Origin: Gammaproteobacteria bacterium
GTDB lineage: Bacteria; Pseudomonadota; Gammaproteobacteria; PS1; Pseudothioglobaceae
Assembly: GCA_029941485.1 (NCBI GenBank)
Contig: JAPYOZ010000002.1
Coordinates: 1 to 47,510 of the forward strand
Direction of reading: 5' to 3'
DNA length: 47,510 bases
This document shows, one piece after another, positions 1 through 6,881 of the stretch. The notes beneath the pieces are model-generated. The model saw nothing but the letters and a program-made list of their open reading frames with translations, was not told the origin of the DNA and searched no databases. How positions within the stretch are numbered: the stretch's first letter is position 1; each line of letters starts with the position of its first letter. Both the position numbers and the translations under genes were made by a program.

Positions 1-2
1 AA

Positions 3-677
3 TTTTTAAAAGATGAATTATCCAAACTACTGATTAAAGATAATCAACTAGATACCGATATTAAGGGAACTTTTGTGATTTTAGTCGTGGGCATTAACGG
101 CGCTGGAAAAACCACCACCATTGGAAAATTGGCTAAATTGTTTCAAAATCAAGGGAAATCAGTCATGCTGGCTGCAGGTGATACTTTCCGAGCAGCGGCG
201 GTTGAGCAGCTTAAAGTTTGGGGTGAGCGTAATGAAATACCGGTGGTTGCCCAAGATACTGGCGCTGATGCGGCTTCGGTAATTTTTGATGCATACGAAT
301 CAGCGCGTGCTAAAAATATTGATATTTTGATTGCTGATACTGCCGGAAGATTGCACACGCAAGGCAATCTGATGCAAGAGTTAGAGAAAATCAAGCGTGT
401 ACTCAAAAAATACAACGAAGATGCCCCACATGAAACCATGCTGGTGATTGACGGTGGCTCGGGGCAAAATGCCATCAATCAAGCGGTTGAGTTCAATAAA
501 GCAATTGATCTCAGTGGTATTAGCATCACCAAACTTGATGGTACCGCCAAAGGCGGTGTGTTGTTTGCCATCTCTGATGAGTTGAAGCTACCTATTCGCT
601 ACATTGGTGTGGGTGAAGGCATTAATGATCTTAAGCCGTTTAAGGCAACGGAGTTTGTTGATGCTTTGTTTGATTAG
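3..677 (+). CDS. ftsY: Signal recognition particle receptor FtsY, 3' part (5' end outside window)
   Basis: FtsY is the SRP receptor GTPase. It docks ribosome-SRP complexes at the inner membrane and hands nascent membrane proteins to SecYEG. The frame is open to the window edge, so the acidic N-terminal A domain and the start of the N domain are missing. The G domain is visible: P-loop GINGAGKTTT near the start, then DTAGR (G3), TKLDGTAKGG (G4) and the closing GVGE...DLKPF segment typical of FtsY rather than Ffh. A GTG at position 75 could be mistaken for a start, but coding sequence continues upstream of it. The TAG stop overlaps the TAA of the convergent oxidoreductase gene within the tetranucleotide TTAG. 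Family assignment is secure. Confidence 0.95.
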   Translation, partial: FLKDELSKLLIKDNQLDTDIKGTFVILVVGINGAGKTTTIGKLAKLFQNQGKSVMLAAGDTFRAAAVEQLKVWGERNEIPVVAQDTGADAASVIFDAYESARAKNIDILIADTAGRLHTQGNLMQELEKIKRVLKKYNEDAPHETMLVIDGGSGQNAINQAVEFNKAIDLSGISITKLDGTAKGGVLFAISDELKLPIRYIGVGEGINDLKPFKATEFVDALFD

Positions 678-1657
678 ACTGAAATTACCAATTTTCCAAT
701 CATACTTCCTTGCTCAATAATTTGATGGGCTTTGGTGATATTTTCCTTATTAATCGGGGAAAAATTCTCAGTCATCGTGGTCACAATTGTTTTGTTGTCA
801 ATTAAATTGGATACCTGATTAAGCAATTCGTGCTGTTTAACCATGTCATCCGTTGTGAACATTGAGCGTGTAAACATCATTTCCCATACCAAAGTGATGC
901 TCTTTGCCTTGAGTAAATTAATGTCGTAATTTCGAGTGGCATTCGCCAACAAACAAATACTGCCTTGTGGTGCAATAATTTGCGCCATGATTTCAAAGTA
1001 CTCGTCAGGATTACCCATGCAAAGAATAAAATCTGGTGCAGTAAGCTTGTTTGCTCTAAATTGCTCGGCCAAGTTGCAATGATCAATCACTGTATCGGCG
1101 CCCATTTGTTTGCACCAATCCCTAGATTCATCACGTGAAGCCGTAGCAATGACGTTTATGCCAATCACTTGCTTAGCAAATTGAATCGCCATGGAGCCTA
1201 CACCACCGGCAGCACCAATTAACAATAAAGTTTTATTTTGGTCTTCCGCGCTAATTTTTAGGCGATGAAATAACGATTCCCAAGCGGTAATGCTGGTGAG
1301 TGGCAATGCGGCGGCTTGTTTAAAATTAAGTGAAGTTGGCTTAATACCAACAATGCGTTCATCGATTAATTGGTGGGTGGCATTCGAGCCATCTCGGGTC
1401 ATATCACCGGCATAAAATACTTCATCGCCTACTTTGAACAAAGAGGTTTGACTGCCAACCTTACGTACAATACCGCAAGCATCAAACCCTAGAATCACCG
1501 GTGTTTCTTGTTTCTTAACAACAGTTTGTTTTATCTTGGTGTCAATTGGATTAATGGAAATGGCTTGAATCTCAACCAATAAATCACGCTCAAGCGGGTT
1601 GGCTATTTTTTTTTCAAAGTTAACAAACTTGATGCCGTTGTAACCAACTGCCTGCAT
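674..1657 (-). CDS. Zinc-type alcohol dehydrogenase-like / quinone oxidoreductase (MDR family)
   Basis: A 327-residue medium-chain dehydrogenase/reductase, probably an NAD(P)H-dependent quinone or enone reductase; the substrate cannot be told from sequence. The N-terminal GroES-like domain is followed by a Rossmann domain with the nucleotide-binding motif GAAGGVGSMAIQFAK. The stretches FYAGDMTRDGSN and DERIVGIKP match the 'zinc-binding alcohol dehydrogenase family' subgroup as I know it. The catalytic zinc cysteine/histidine set of true alcohol dehydrogenases is not evident. It is the last gene of a tight minus-strand cluster (hemC, phhB, membrane protein, this gene), starting 2 nt after the preceding stop. 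Its stop overlaps that of convergent ftsY. Confidence 0.85.
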   Translation of the reverse strand: MQAVGYNGIKFVNFEKKIANPLERDLLVEIQAISINPIDTKIKQTVVKKQETPVILGFDACGIVRKVGSQTSLFKVGDEVFYAGDMTRDGSNATHQLIDERIVGIKPTSLNFKQAAALPLTSITAWESLFHRLKISAEDQNKTLLLIGAAGGVGSMAIQFAKQVIGINVIATASRDESRDWCKQMGADTVIDHCNLAEQFRANKLTAPDFILCMGNPDEYFEIMAQIIAPQGSICLLANATRNYDINLLKAKSITLVWEMMFTRSMFTTDDMVKQHELLNQVSNLIDNKTIVTTMTENFSPINKENITKAHQIIEQGSMIGKLVISV

Positions 1658-1659
1658 GA

Positions 1660-2343
1660 TTATTTACGAGTGTTTTTCTCAATACGCAACATCGCCAACA
1701 TCATCACAAATATAATGAAAATACCTAACATTAAGGCTGCTGCACCTAGTATTGCAAACCCTATTGCCTCGTCTATCGTAATTGAGGCTAGTTTAAATAA
1801 AAAGTATTGTTGTATATTTAATTGCTTGTTTACATCGACTTGTTTGGCAAATTCTTGATCGTGCCATTTAATAAAATTATCGACATTAACCTGTGAACCG
1901 CCAACATCGACCATCTGTTTGATGAGTCGAGCTAATGACTTTGCATAAGCCAATTGCAGTTCTTTAGTGTAAGGATTTGATTTGATTTTTACTAAAATAC
2001 TAACGTTTTGTTTTAAATCCGTTTTATCAATCACATCTTCGGGTAACCTTTCTAAATTAGCAACAATTTTTTCTATGTGAGTATTAAATTCTTGATTGAA
2101 CTTATCTTCCTCTTTAGTATTTAAAGCTTGAATCTCGTCTTTTGTTTGGGCACTAATTGGATTTTGATATTTGGCAAATTCAATCGCCGGAACATTGGAT
2201 TTATTACTTATGCTAGCATTGATTTTGTCGTAACTTATAAAGCTCATCACTACCACTAGTACAAATGCAATCAGTGCAAAAAATAGCCCTAAACGCTGCA
2301 CAATTATAAAAAAGTTTTTTTCAATTGATTTCAACATACTCAT
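1660..2343 (-). CDS. Hypothetical two-transmembrane protein
   Basis: Not recognised. The product has 227 residues, with a hydrophobic segment near residues 18-36 (LGLFFALIAFVLVVVMSF), a roughly 150-residue hydrophilic middle rich in Lys, Asp, Glu and Gln that is probably helical, and a second long hydrophobic segment near 193-218 followed by a basic tail (RIEKNTRK). This predicts a two-span inner-membrane protein with a large, probably periplasmic, loop. There are no cysteines or metal motifs. The start abuts the phhB stop (ATG directly after TAA) and the oxidoreductase begins 2 nt after its own stop, so it is very likely co-transcribed with hemC-phhB. The tight packing supports a real gene, but no function can be assigned. 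Confidence 0.75.
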   Translation of the reverse strand: MSMLKSIEKNFFIIVQRLGLFFALIAFVLVVVMSFISYDKINASISNKSNVPAIEFAKYQNPISAQTKDEIQALNTKEEDKFNQEFNTHIEKIVANLERLPEDVIDKTDLKQNVSILVKIKSNPYTKELQLAYAKSLARLIKQMVDVGGSQVNVDNFIKWHDQEFAKQVDVNKQLNIQQYFLFKLASITIDEAIGFAILGAAALMLGIFIIFVMMLAMLRIEKNTRK

Positions 2344-2625
2344 TTATCCTTTGTTATCCATAATGTTATTAATTTTCTTTGCTAACTCAACATCCAACTC
2401 GGTAATACCACCTTCACTGTGCGTTACCAGATCAATTGTAACGGTTTTATAAACATTTGACCATTCAGGGTGGTGATTCATCTTCTCAGCAACAATAGCC
2501 ACTTGCGACATAAAACCAAACGCTTGAACAAAATTATCCAACACGAACTCTCGATGAAGCTTTCCGTTGACAATTGTCCAGTCTTGTAATTTATCCAATG
2601 CTTTTTGATCAAGTTTAGCGTTCAT
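2344..2625 (-). CDS. phhB: Pterin-4a-carbinolamine dehydratase
   Basis: A small 93-residue enzyme that dehydrates 4a-hydroxytetrahydropterin. In other bacteria it recycles the cofactor of phenylalanine hydroxylase; relatives have been linked to molybdopterin metabolism. The family signature is clear: EKMNHHPEW followed by YKTVTIDLVTHSEGGIT, which contains the catalytic histidines, and length is normal for the family. It lies 3 nt downstream of the hemC stop and directly abuts the next gene, so it belongs to the same transcript. No phenylalanine hydroxylase is in the window, so the physiological partner is unknown. Confidence 0.92.
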   Translation of the reverse strand: MNAKLDQKALDKLQDWTIVNGKLHREFVLDNFVQAFGFMSQVAIVAEKMNHHPEWSNVYKTVTIDLVTHSEGGITELDVELAKKINNIMDNKG

Positions 2626-2628
2626 TAC

Positions 2629-3543
2629 TTACCCTTTTAAAATATCTCTTGCTCCGAGTGACAATAATTTATCAGCCAATTCTACTCCTAAAATTTCTGC
2701 CTTAGTAACATCACCACAAACTTGTTGTTTTAAGATGATGCCTGTGTCTACATTACCAACCAAACCAGTGAGTGTCATTTGATCGTTATTAATGGTTGAA
2801 AAACCAGCAATAGGCACTGAACACCCTCCTTCTAGTTTTTCATTCATTGCGCGTTCGGCAACAACTCTTTGCGTGGTATCAACGTCGATCAGCGGTGTAA
2901 TCAGGTCTAAGATTTCCGTGTCATTGGCACGAATTTCAATACCAACTGCTCCTTGTCCTACTGCTGGCAAGCTTTGCTCTGGTGATATTTGTTGTTTAAT
3001 TCTATCTTCAAACCCTAATCGAATTAACCCTGCACAAGCCAAAATAATGGCATCGTACTCACCATCGTCTAATTTCTTAAGTCGTGTATTTACATTGCCA
3101 CGCAAGTCTAAGATTTCTAAATCGGGACGAATGGCCTTGAGCTGCACAATACGGCGCATGGAACATGTGCCCACTTTAGCACCTTGTGGTAAATCATCAA
3201 CCTTATCAAAATTATTAGAAACAAAAGCGTCAAATGGATTTTCACGCTTTAAAATGGCACCCAGTTCAAACCCGGGTGGGATTTCATACGGTACGTCTTT
3301 CATTGAATGCACAGCAATATCAGCATCACCATCAAGCATACCTTGCTCTAACTCTTTGATAAACAAGCCTTTTCCGCCAATTTTTGACAAGGGTGAGTTT
3401 AGTACTTGATCCCCTTTTGTGGTCATTTTAACCAGCTCAACCTTTAGGCCGGGGTGGTGGTATTCTAATCTGGCTTTAACATGTTCAGCTTGCCATAAGG
3501 CTAGTGGACTTTTACGTGTTGCAATTTTTAAAGTTTTATTCAT
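2629..3543 (-). CDS. hemC: Hydroxymethylbilane synthase (porphobilinogen deaminase)
   Basis: Condenses four porphobilinogen molecules into hydroxymethylbilane in haem/sirohaem biosynthesis. I start it at the ATG giving MNKTLKIATRKSPLALWQ (304 residues, close to the usual ~310). The open frame extends further upstream, but that extension overlaps the divergent thioredoxin-like gene and matches no HemC N-terminus. Catalytic Asp83 sits in HSMKDVP, the substrate-binding arginine region is GTCSMRR, and the dipyrromethane cofactor attaches to Cys241 in EGGCSVPIAG. It heads the hemC-phhB-membrane protein-oxidoreductase cluster. The start codon lies only 22 nt from the likely start of the divergent gene, so its promoter must overlap that gene. 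Confidence 0.95.
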   Translation of the reverse strand: MNKTLKIATRKSPLALWQAEHVKARLEYHHPGLKVELVKMTTKGDQVLNSPLSKIGGKGLFIKELEQGMLDGDADIAVHSMKDVPYEIPPGFELGAILKRENPFDAFVSNNFDKVDDLPQGAKVGTCSMRRIVQLKAIRPDLEILDLRGNVNTRLKKLDDGEYDAIILACAGLIRLGFEDRIKQQISPEQSLPAVGQGAVGIEIRANDTEILDLITPLIDVDTTQRVVAERAMNEKLEGGCSVPIAGFSTINNDQMTLTGLVGNVDTGIILKQQVCGDVTKAEILGVELADKLLSLGARDILKG

Positions 3544-3565
3544 GCTTTGTATTAAAATAGGACAA

Positions 3566-4045
3566 ATGATTCGATACAGTTTATTTTTTTTACTCTTGTT
3601 TTCAAACGTCAGTATAGCTGAAGAGCTCACCCTGCCAGTTGCAAAAGACTTTTTAATGGATTCCCAAAAAGTTTGGAAACAAAAGATCCCTATTTTAATA
3701 ATGTTTTCTATCCCTGACTGTGGATATTGTAAAAAAATCAAAGAAGATGTTTTGAGTCCAATGGCAACAATGGAAGAATATAACAAAAAAATCATCATCC
3801 GTCATATTGACGCCAGTAGTTTTGATGAAATCAACAATTTTTATAACGAAGAGGTTTCTCACAACGAATTTGCCTTTACACGTGCCATTAACTTTTTTCC
3901 AACGGTAGTGCTAGTTGACAATTACGGCTCAACCCTGGGTAAAATTACGGGCGTTCCTAGTGAAGAACTATATTGGACTGATCTAGACGAAGTGATTGAA
4001 AAATCAACCAAAAAATTACATCAACGAATGGGTGCAACCTTATGA
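3566..4045 (+). CDS. Exported thioredoxin-like protein (DsbC/SoxW type)
   Basis: A 159-residue thioredoxin-fold protein, probably periplasmic. An N-terminal signal peptide (MIRYSLFFLLLFSNVSIA) precedes the mature domain. The redox motif is CGYC (Cys52, Cys55), and the cis-proline region is FFPTVVLVD. This pattern resembles SoxW-like or YyaL-like thiol reductases that keep sulfur-oxidation or cytochrome-maturation proteins reduced; the exact partner is inference. The frame is open further upstream and an in-frame ATG exists at 3542, but the signal peptide fits best from 3566. The stop overlaps the argH start as ATGA, implying translational coupling. It diverges from hemC with almost no space between. 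Confidence 0.82.
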   Translation: MIRYSLFFLLLFSNVSIAEELTLPVAKDFLMDSQKVWKQKIPILIMFSIPDCGYCKKIKEDVLSPMATMEEYNKKIIIRHIDASSFDEINNFYNEEVSHNEFAFTRAINFFPTVVLVDNYGSTLGKITGVPSEELYWTDLDEVIEKSTKKLHQRMGATL

Positions 4046-5427
4046 CAACAAAAACTAACCAATCTTGGGGTGGACGCTTTAACGAACCGACTGATGAGTT
4101 TGTGAAGATTTTTGGCGCCTCGGTGTTTTTTGATAAAATTCTTGCGCCGTATGACATTCAGGGCTCTATCGCACATGCAACAATGCTTAGTGAAGTAGGT
4201 ATTCTCACGGCAGAAGAAAAAGACCAAGTCATTAAAGGGCTTAATCAAATTTCAGATGAAATTAATGCAGGAGAATTCGAATGGTCAGTTGCACTAGAAG
4301 ATGTGCACATGAATATCGAATCTCGTCTGACTGAAATTTGTGGTGATGCCGGCAAAAAACTTCACACTGGTCGTTCACGTAATGACCAAGTAGCTACTGA
4401 TATTCGCCTTTATTTACGTGATCAAATCGATATGGTCGCCGATGAAATCAAACGTTTGCAATCAGCACTACTTGACTTAGCTGAAAAAGAAGCTGGAACG
4501 ATTTTGCCGGGCTTTACTCACTTACAAGCTGCACAACCAATTAGCTTTGGACACCACATGATGGCCTATTTTGAAATGCTATCACGTGACGTTGAACGTC
4601 TAGTTGATGCTCAAAAGCGTGTTAATACAATGCCACTGGGTAGCGCTGCATTAGCAGGCACAACTTATCCGATTAATCGTGAGCGTACGGCTGAACTATT
4701 AGGTTTTGAGCGTATTTGCACCAACTCGCTTGATGGTGTGAGTGATCGAGATTTTGCTATTGAGTTCTTATCGGCGGCCAGTATTACTATGATGCACTTA
4801 TCGCGTTTTTCAGAAGAGCTAATTTTATGGTCAAGTGCGCAATTTGATTTTATCGAACTGCCAGACAGCTTCTGTACAGGTTCATCGATTATGCCGCAGA
4901 AGAAAAATCCTGATGTGCCAGAATTAGTCCGTGGAAAAACTGGCCGTGTGTATGGCAACCTGACTTCATTATTAACCATTATGAAGGCTCAGCCACTTGC
5001 TTACAACAAAGACAACCAAGAAGACAAAGAGCCACTGTTTGATACAGTTGACACACTAAAGGCTTGCTTACGCGTGTTTGCCGATATGGTGCCAACCATT
5101 GAAACCAAGCGCGACAACATGTATAACTCAACTAAAAAAGGTTATACCACTGCAACTGATTTGGCCGATTATCTGGTTAAAAAAGGCCTGCCATTCCGTG
5201 ATGCGCATGAGGTGGTAGGCCAGTCGGTTTCTTATGGCATTGAACACCAAAAAGATCTTAGCGAGTTAAGCCTGGAAGAATTGCAAGTGTTTGATGATCG
5301 CATTGAAAACGATGTGTTTGACATACTCTCTTTAGAGGGTTCACTTTGTGCGCGTGATCATCTAGGTGCGACTGCACCCAATCAAGTTAAAGCCGCGATA
5401 AAAACTGCTCGAAAATCTCTAAAATAA
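4042..5427 (+). CDS. argH: Argininosuccinate lyase
   Basis: Catalyses the last step of arginine synthesis, splitting argininosuccinate to arginine and fumarate. Length is 461 residues, standard for the family. The fumarase/aspartase superfamily signature GSSIMPQKKNPD lies at residues 280-291 with the catalytic serine in it; other conserved blocks are HTGRSRNDQVATD and TILPGFTHLQAAQP. The ATG overlaps the stop of the upstream thioredoxin-like gene (ATGA), and its own TAA overlaps the fmt start (TAATG), so the three genes are probably read as one translationally coupled unit. No other arginine genes are adjacent. Confidence 0.97.
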   Translation: MTTKTNQSWGGRFNEPTDEFVKIFGASVFFDKILAPYDIQGSIAHATMLSEVGILTAEEKDQVIKGLNQISDEINAGEFEWSVALEDVHMNIESRLTEICGDAGKKLHTGRSRNDQVATDIRLYLRDQIDMVADEIKRLQSALLDLAEKEAGTILPGFTHLQAAQPISFGHHMMAYFEMLSRDVERLVDAQKRVNTMPLGSAALAGTTYPINRERTAELLGFERICTNSLDGVSDRDFAIEFLSAASITMMHLSRFSEELILWSSAQFDFIELPDSFCTGSSIMPQKKNPDVPELVRGKTGRVYGNLTSLLTIMKAQPLAYNKDNQEDKEPLFDTVDTLKACLRVFADMVPTIETKRDNMYNSTKKGYTTATDLADYLVKKGLPFRDAHEVVGQSVSYGIEHQKDLSELSLEELQVFDDRIENDVFDILSLEGSLCARDHLGATAPNQVKAAIKTARKSLK

Positions 5428-6371
5428 TGCATTCTAAAAGTATGCGTATTGTATTTGCAGGCACGCCTGATTTTTCTGTTGGTGTTCTAGAATCACTCAT
5501 TAATGCAGGGCATGATATTAAAGGCGTCTACTGTCAGCCGGATCGCCCAAAAGGTCGTGGTCGTGTACTGAGCGCTTGCCCAGTAAAAGAAAAAGCACTA
5601 GAACACAATCTGGCTATCTTTCAACCTGAAAGCTTAAAAGATGAAGCCGAACAACAAATTTTGGCCAGCCTTAATGCGGATATCATGGTGGTAGTAGCCT
5701 ATGGGCAGCTCTTACCCAAAGTTGTATTAGAAACACCTAAATATGGCTGTCTCAATATTCATGCATCGCTATTACCACGTTGGCGTGGTGCGGCCCCTAT
5801 TCAACGCGCAATCTTAGCAGGTGATACACAAACCGGTATAGGTATCATGCAAATGAATGAAGGGCTAGATACCGGTGATATTCTGCTAGAAAAAACTTGC
5901 GCCATTACCAAGTCCGACACAGCGCAATCTCTACATGATAAATTAGCCATTCTTGGTGCACAAGGTATTATCGAGGCCCTTGAAAATCTTGAACAGCTCA
6001 CACCTACTGTTCAAGATGAGGCTGGTATCACCTATGCCAAAAAACTAAGCAAAGATGAAGCTTGGATAGACTGGAATAAATCCGCAGTTGAAATCAGCCA
6101 ACAAATCAGAGCCTTTAACCCCTACCCCATTGCTCAGGCCAATGCAACAAGCAACAAGTTCGATAATAAGGTTTTACGTATTTTATCTGCAAGTATTATA
6201 GACAAGGCCTATAACCAGAAACCAGGTGAAGTAATTGAATGCACCAAAGGTGTTTGCCATGTAGCAACTGGTGATGATGTATTGAACTTAGAGAAAGTTC
6301 AATTAGCTGGCAAAAAAGTAGTTGATATTAAAGATTTTACTAATGCTTATAATTTAACAAAACTAAGCTGA
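5427..6371 (+). CDS. fmt: Methionyl-tRNA formyltransferase
   Basis: Formylates initiator Met-tRNA using 10-formyl-tetrahydrofolate. The protein has 314 residues (E. coli ~315). The N-terminal formyltransferase domain begins MRIVFAGTPDFSV; the signature NIHASLLPRWRGAAPIQ starts at Asn110 (catalytic Asn110, His112), and the catalytic aspartate lies in NEGLDTGD. The C-terminal tRNA-binding domain follows. Two starts are possible: the ATG at 5427, coupled to argH, or an ATG at 5442 that begins directly with MRIVFAG. The latter matches typical family N-termini, so the first five residues may be absent. The 3' end overlaps convergent trmL by 25 nt. No peptide deformylase gene is adjacent, although def-fmt is a common pairing elsewhere. 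Confidence 0.96.
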   Translation: MHSKSMRIVFAGTPDFSVGVLESLINAGHDIKGVYCQPDRPKGRGRVLSACPVKEKALEHNLAIFQPESLKDEAEQQILASLNADIMVVVAYGQLLPKVVLETPKYGCLNIHASLLPRWRGAAPIQRAILAGDTQTGIGIMQMNEGLDTGDILLEKTCAITKSDTAQSLHDKLAILGAQGIIEALENLEQLTPTVQDEAGITYAKKLSKDEAWIDWNKSAVEISQQIRAFNPYPIAQANATSNKFDNKVLRILSASIIDKAYNQKPGEVIECTKGVCHVATGDDVLNLEKVQLAGKKVVDIKDFTNAYNLTKLS

Positions 6372-6799
6372 CGCCAGGCTTCATAAGCCACAATAGAAAC
6401 ACAGTTCGACAAATTCAAACTACGTGAACCCGCTTGCATTGGCAGTGTGATCCCTGGATATTGATTCAATATTTCTTGTGGAAGACCTCGTGTCTCTGGG
6501 CCAAATAAAAATGAATCACCGCTTTGGTATTCAATATCTGTATAGCTTGTTTTTACTTTCGAGCTCACTGCAAACAATCGATCAGGCTTGGCTCTGGCCA
6601 AATAATCTTCAAAATTTTCATATTCAGTTACTTTTGCTAACTCTTTGTAGTCTAGCCCAGCACGACGCAAACGCTTGTCAGTAATTTCAAAACCAAAAGG
6701 TTTGATTAAATGCAAGCTTGCACCCATATTTGCAGACAAACGAATTAAGCTACCTGTGTTGTTGGGAATCTCTGGTTCGAATAATACTAAATTTAACAT
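6347..6799 (-). CDS. trmL: tRNA (cytidine(34)-2'-O)-methyltransferase
   Basis: A SPOUT-class methyltransferase that 2'-O-methylates the wobble nucleotide of certain leucine tRNAs using S-adenosylmethionine. The protein has 150 residues, typical of minimal TrmL. The N-terminus LFEPEIPNNTGSLIRLSAN contains the conserved asparagines. The C-terminal trefoil-knot motifs FGPETRGLP, MQAGSRSLNLSN and SIVAYEAWRQ form the SAM pocket. It is a single-gene minus-strand unit whose 3' end overlaps fmt by 25 nt and whose 5' end faces the clpB heat-shock promoter. Confidence 0.93.
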   Translation of the reverse strand: MLNLVLFEPEIPNNTGSLIRLSANMGASLHLIKPFGFEITDKRLRRAGLDYKELAKVTEYENFEDYLARAKPDRLFAVSSKVKTSYTDIEYQSGDSFLFGPETRGLPQEILNQYPGITLPMQAGSRSLNLSNCVSIVAYEAWRQLSFVKL

Positions 6800-6816
6800 A
6801 ATATTTTATTTTTACC

Positions 6817-6842
6817 CTTGAATAAGCGGACATCATCCCATA
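6817..6842 (+). promoter_or_regulatory. Sigma-32-type heat-shock promoter of clpB
   Basis: The -35 element CTTGAA (6817-6822), preceded by CC, and the -10 element CCCATA (6837-6842, continuing AAT) are separated by 14 nt. This fits the known RpoH consensus (CCCTTGAA, 13-15 nt, CCCATnTA) closely. It lies 40 nt upstream of the clpB start and points toward it. No equally good sigma-70 promoter is apparent in this gap, suggesting that clpB is mainly a heat-shock gene. Confidence 0.8.
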
Positions 6843-6881
6843 AATAGAGGTTAACTTAATAAAAAACAATCGAGTAAATTG

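Noticed and set aside
75..677. ftsY as a complete 200-codon gene starting at GTG 75
   Set aside because: The frame is open back to position 3 and the upstream codons continue the FtsY N domain; the gene is cut by the window edge.
3544..3798. An 85-codon N-terminal extension of HemC
   Set aside because: It overlaps the divergent thioredoxin-like gene and does not resemble any HemC start; MNKTLKIATRKS is the normal beginning.
3957..4248. Antisense ORFs across the argH start (66 and 75 codons)
   Set aside because: They are shadows of the thioredoxin and argH coding frames with no ribosome site or family match.
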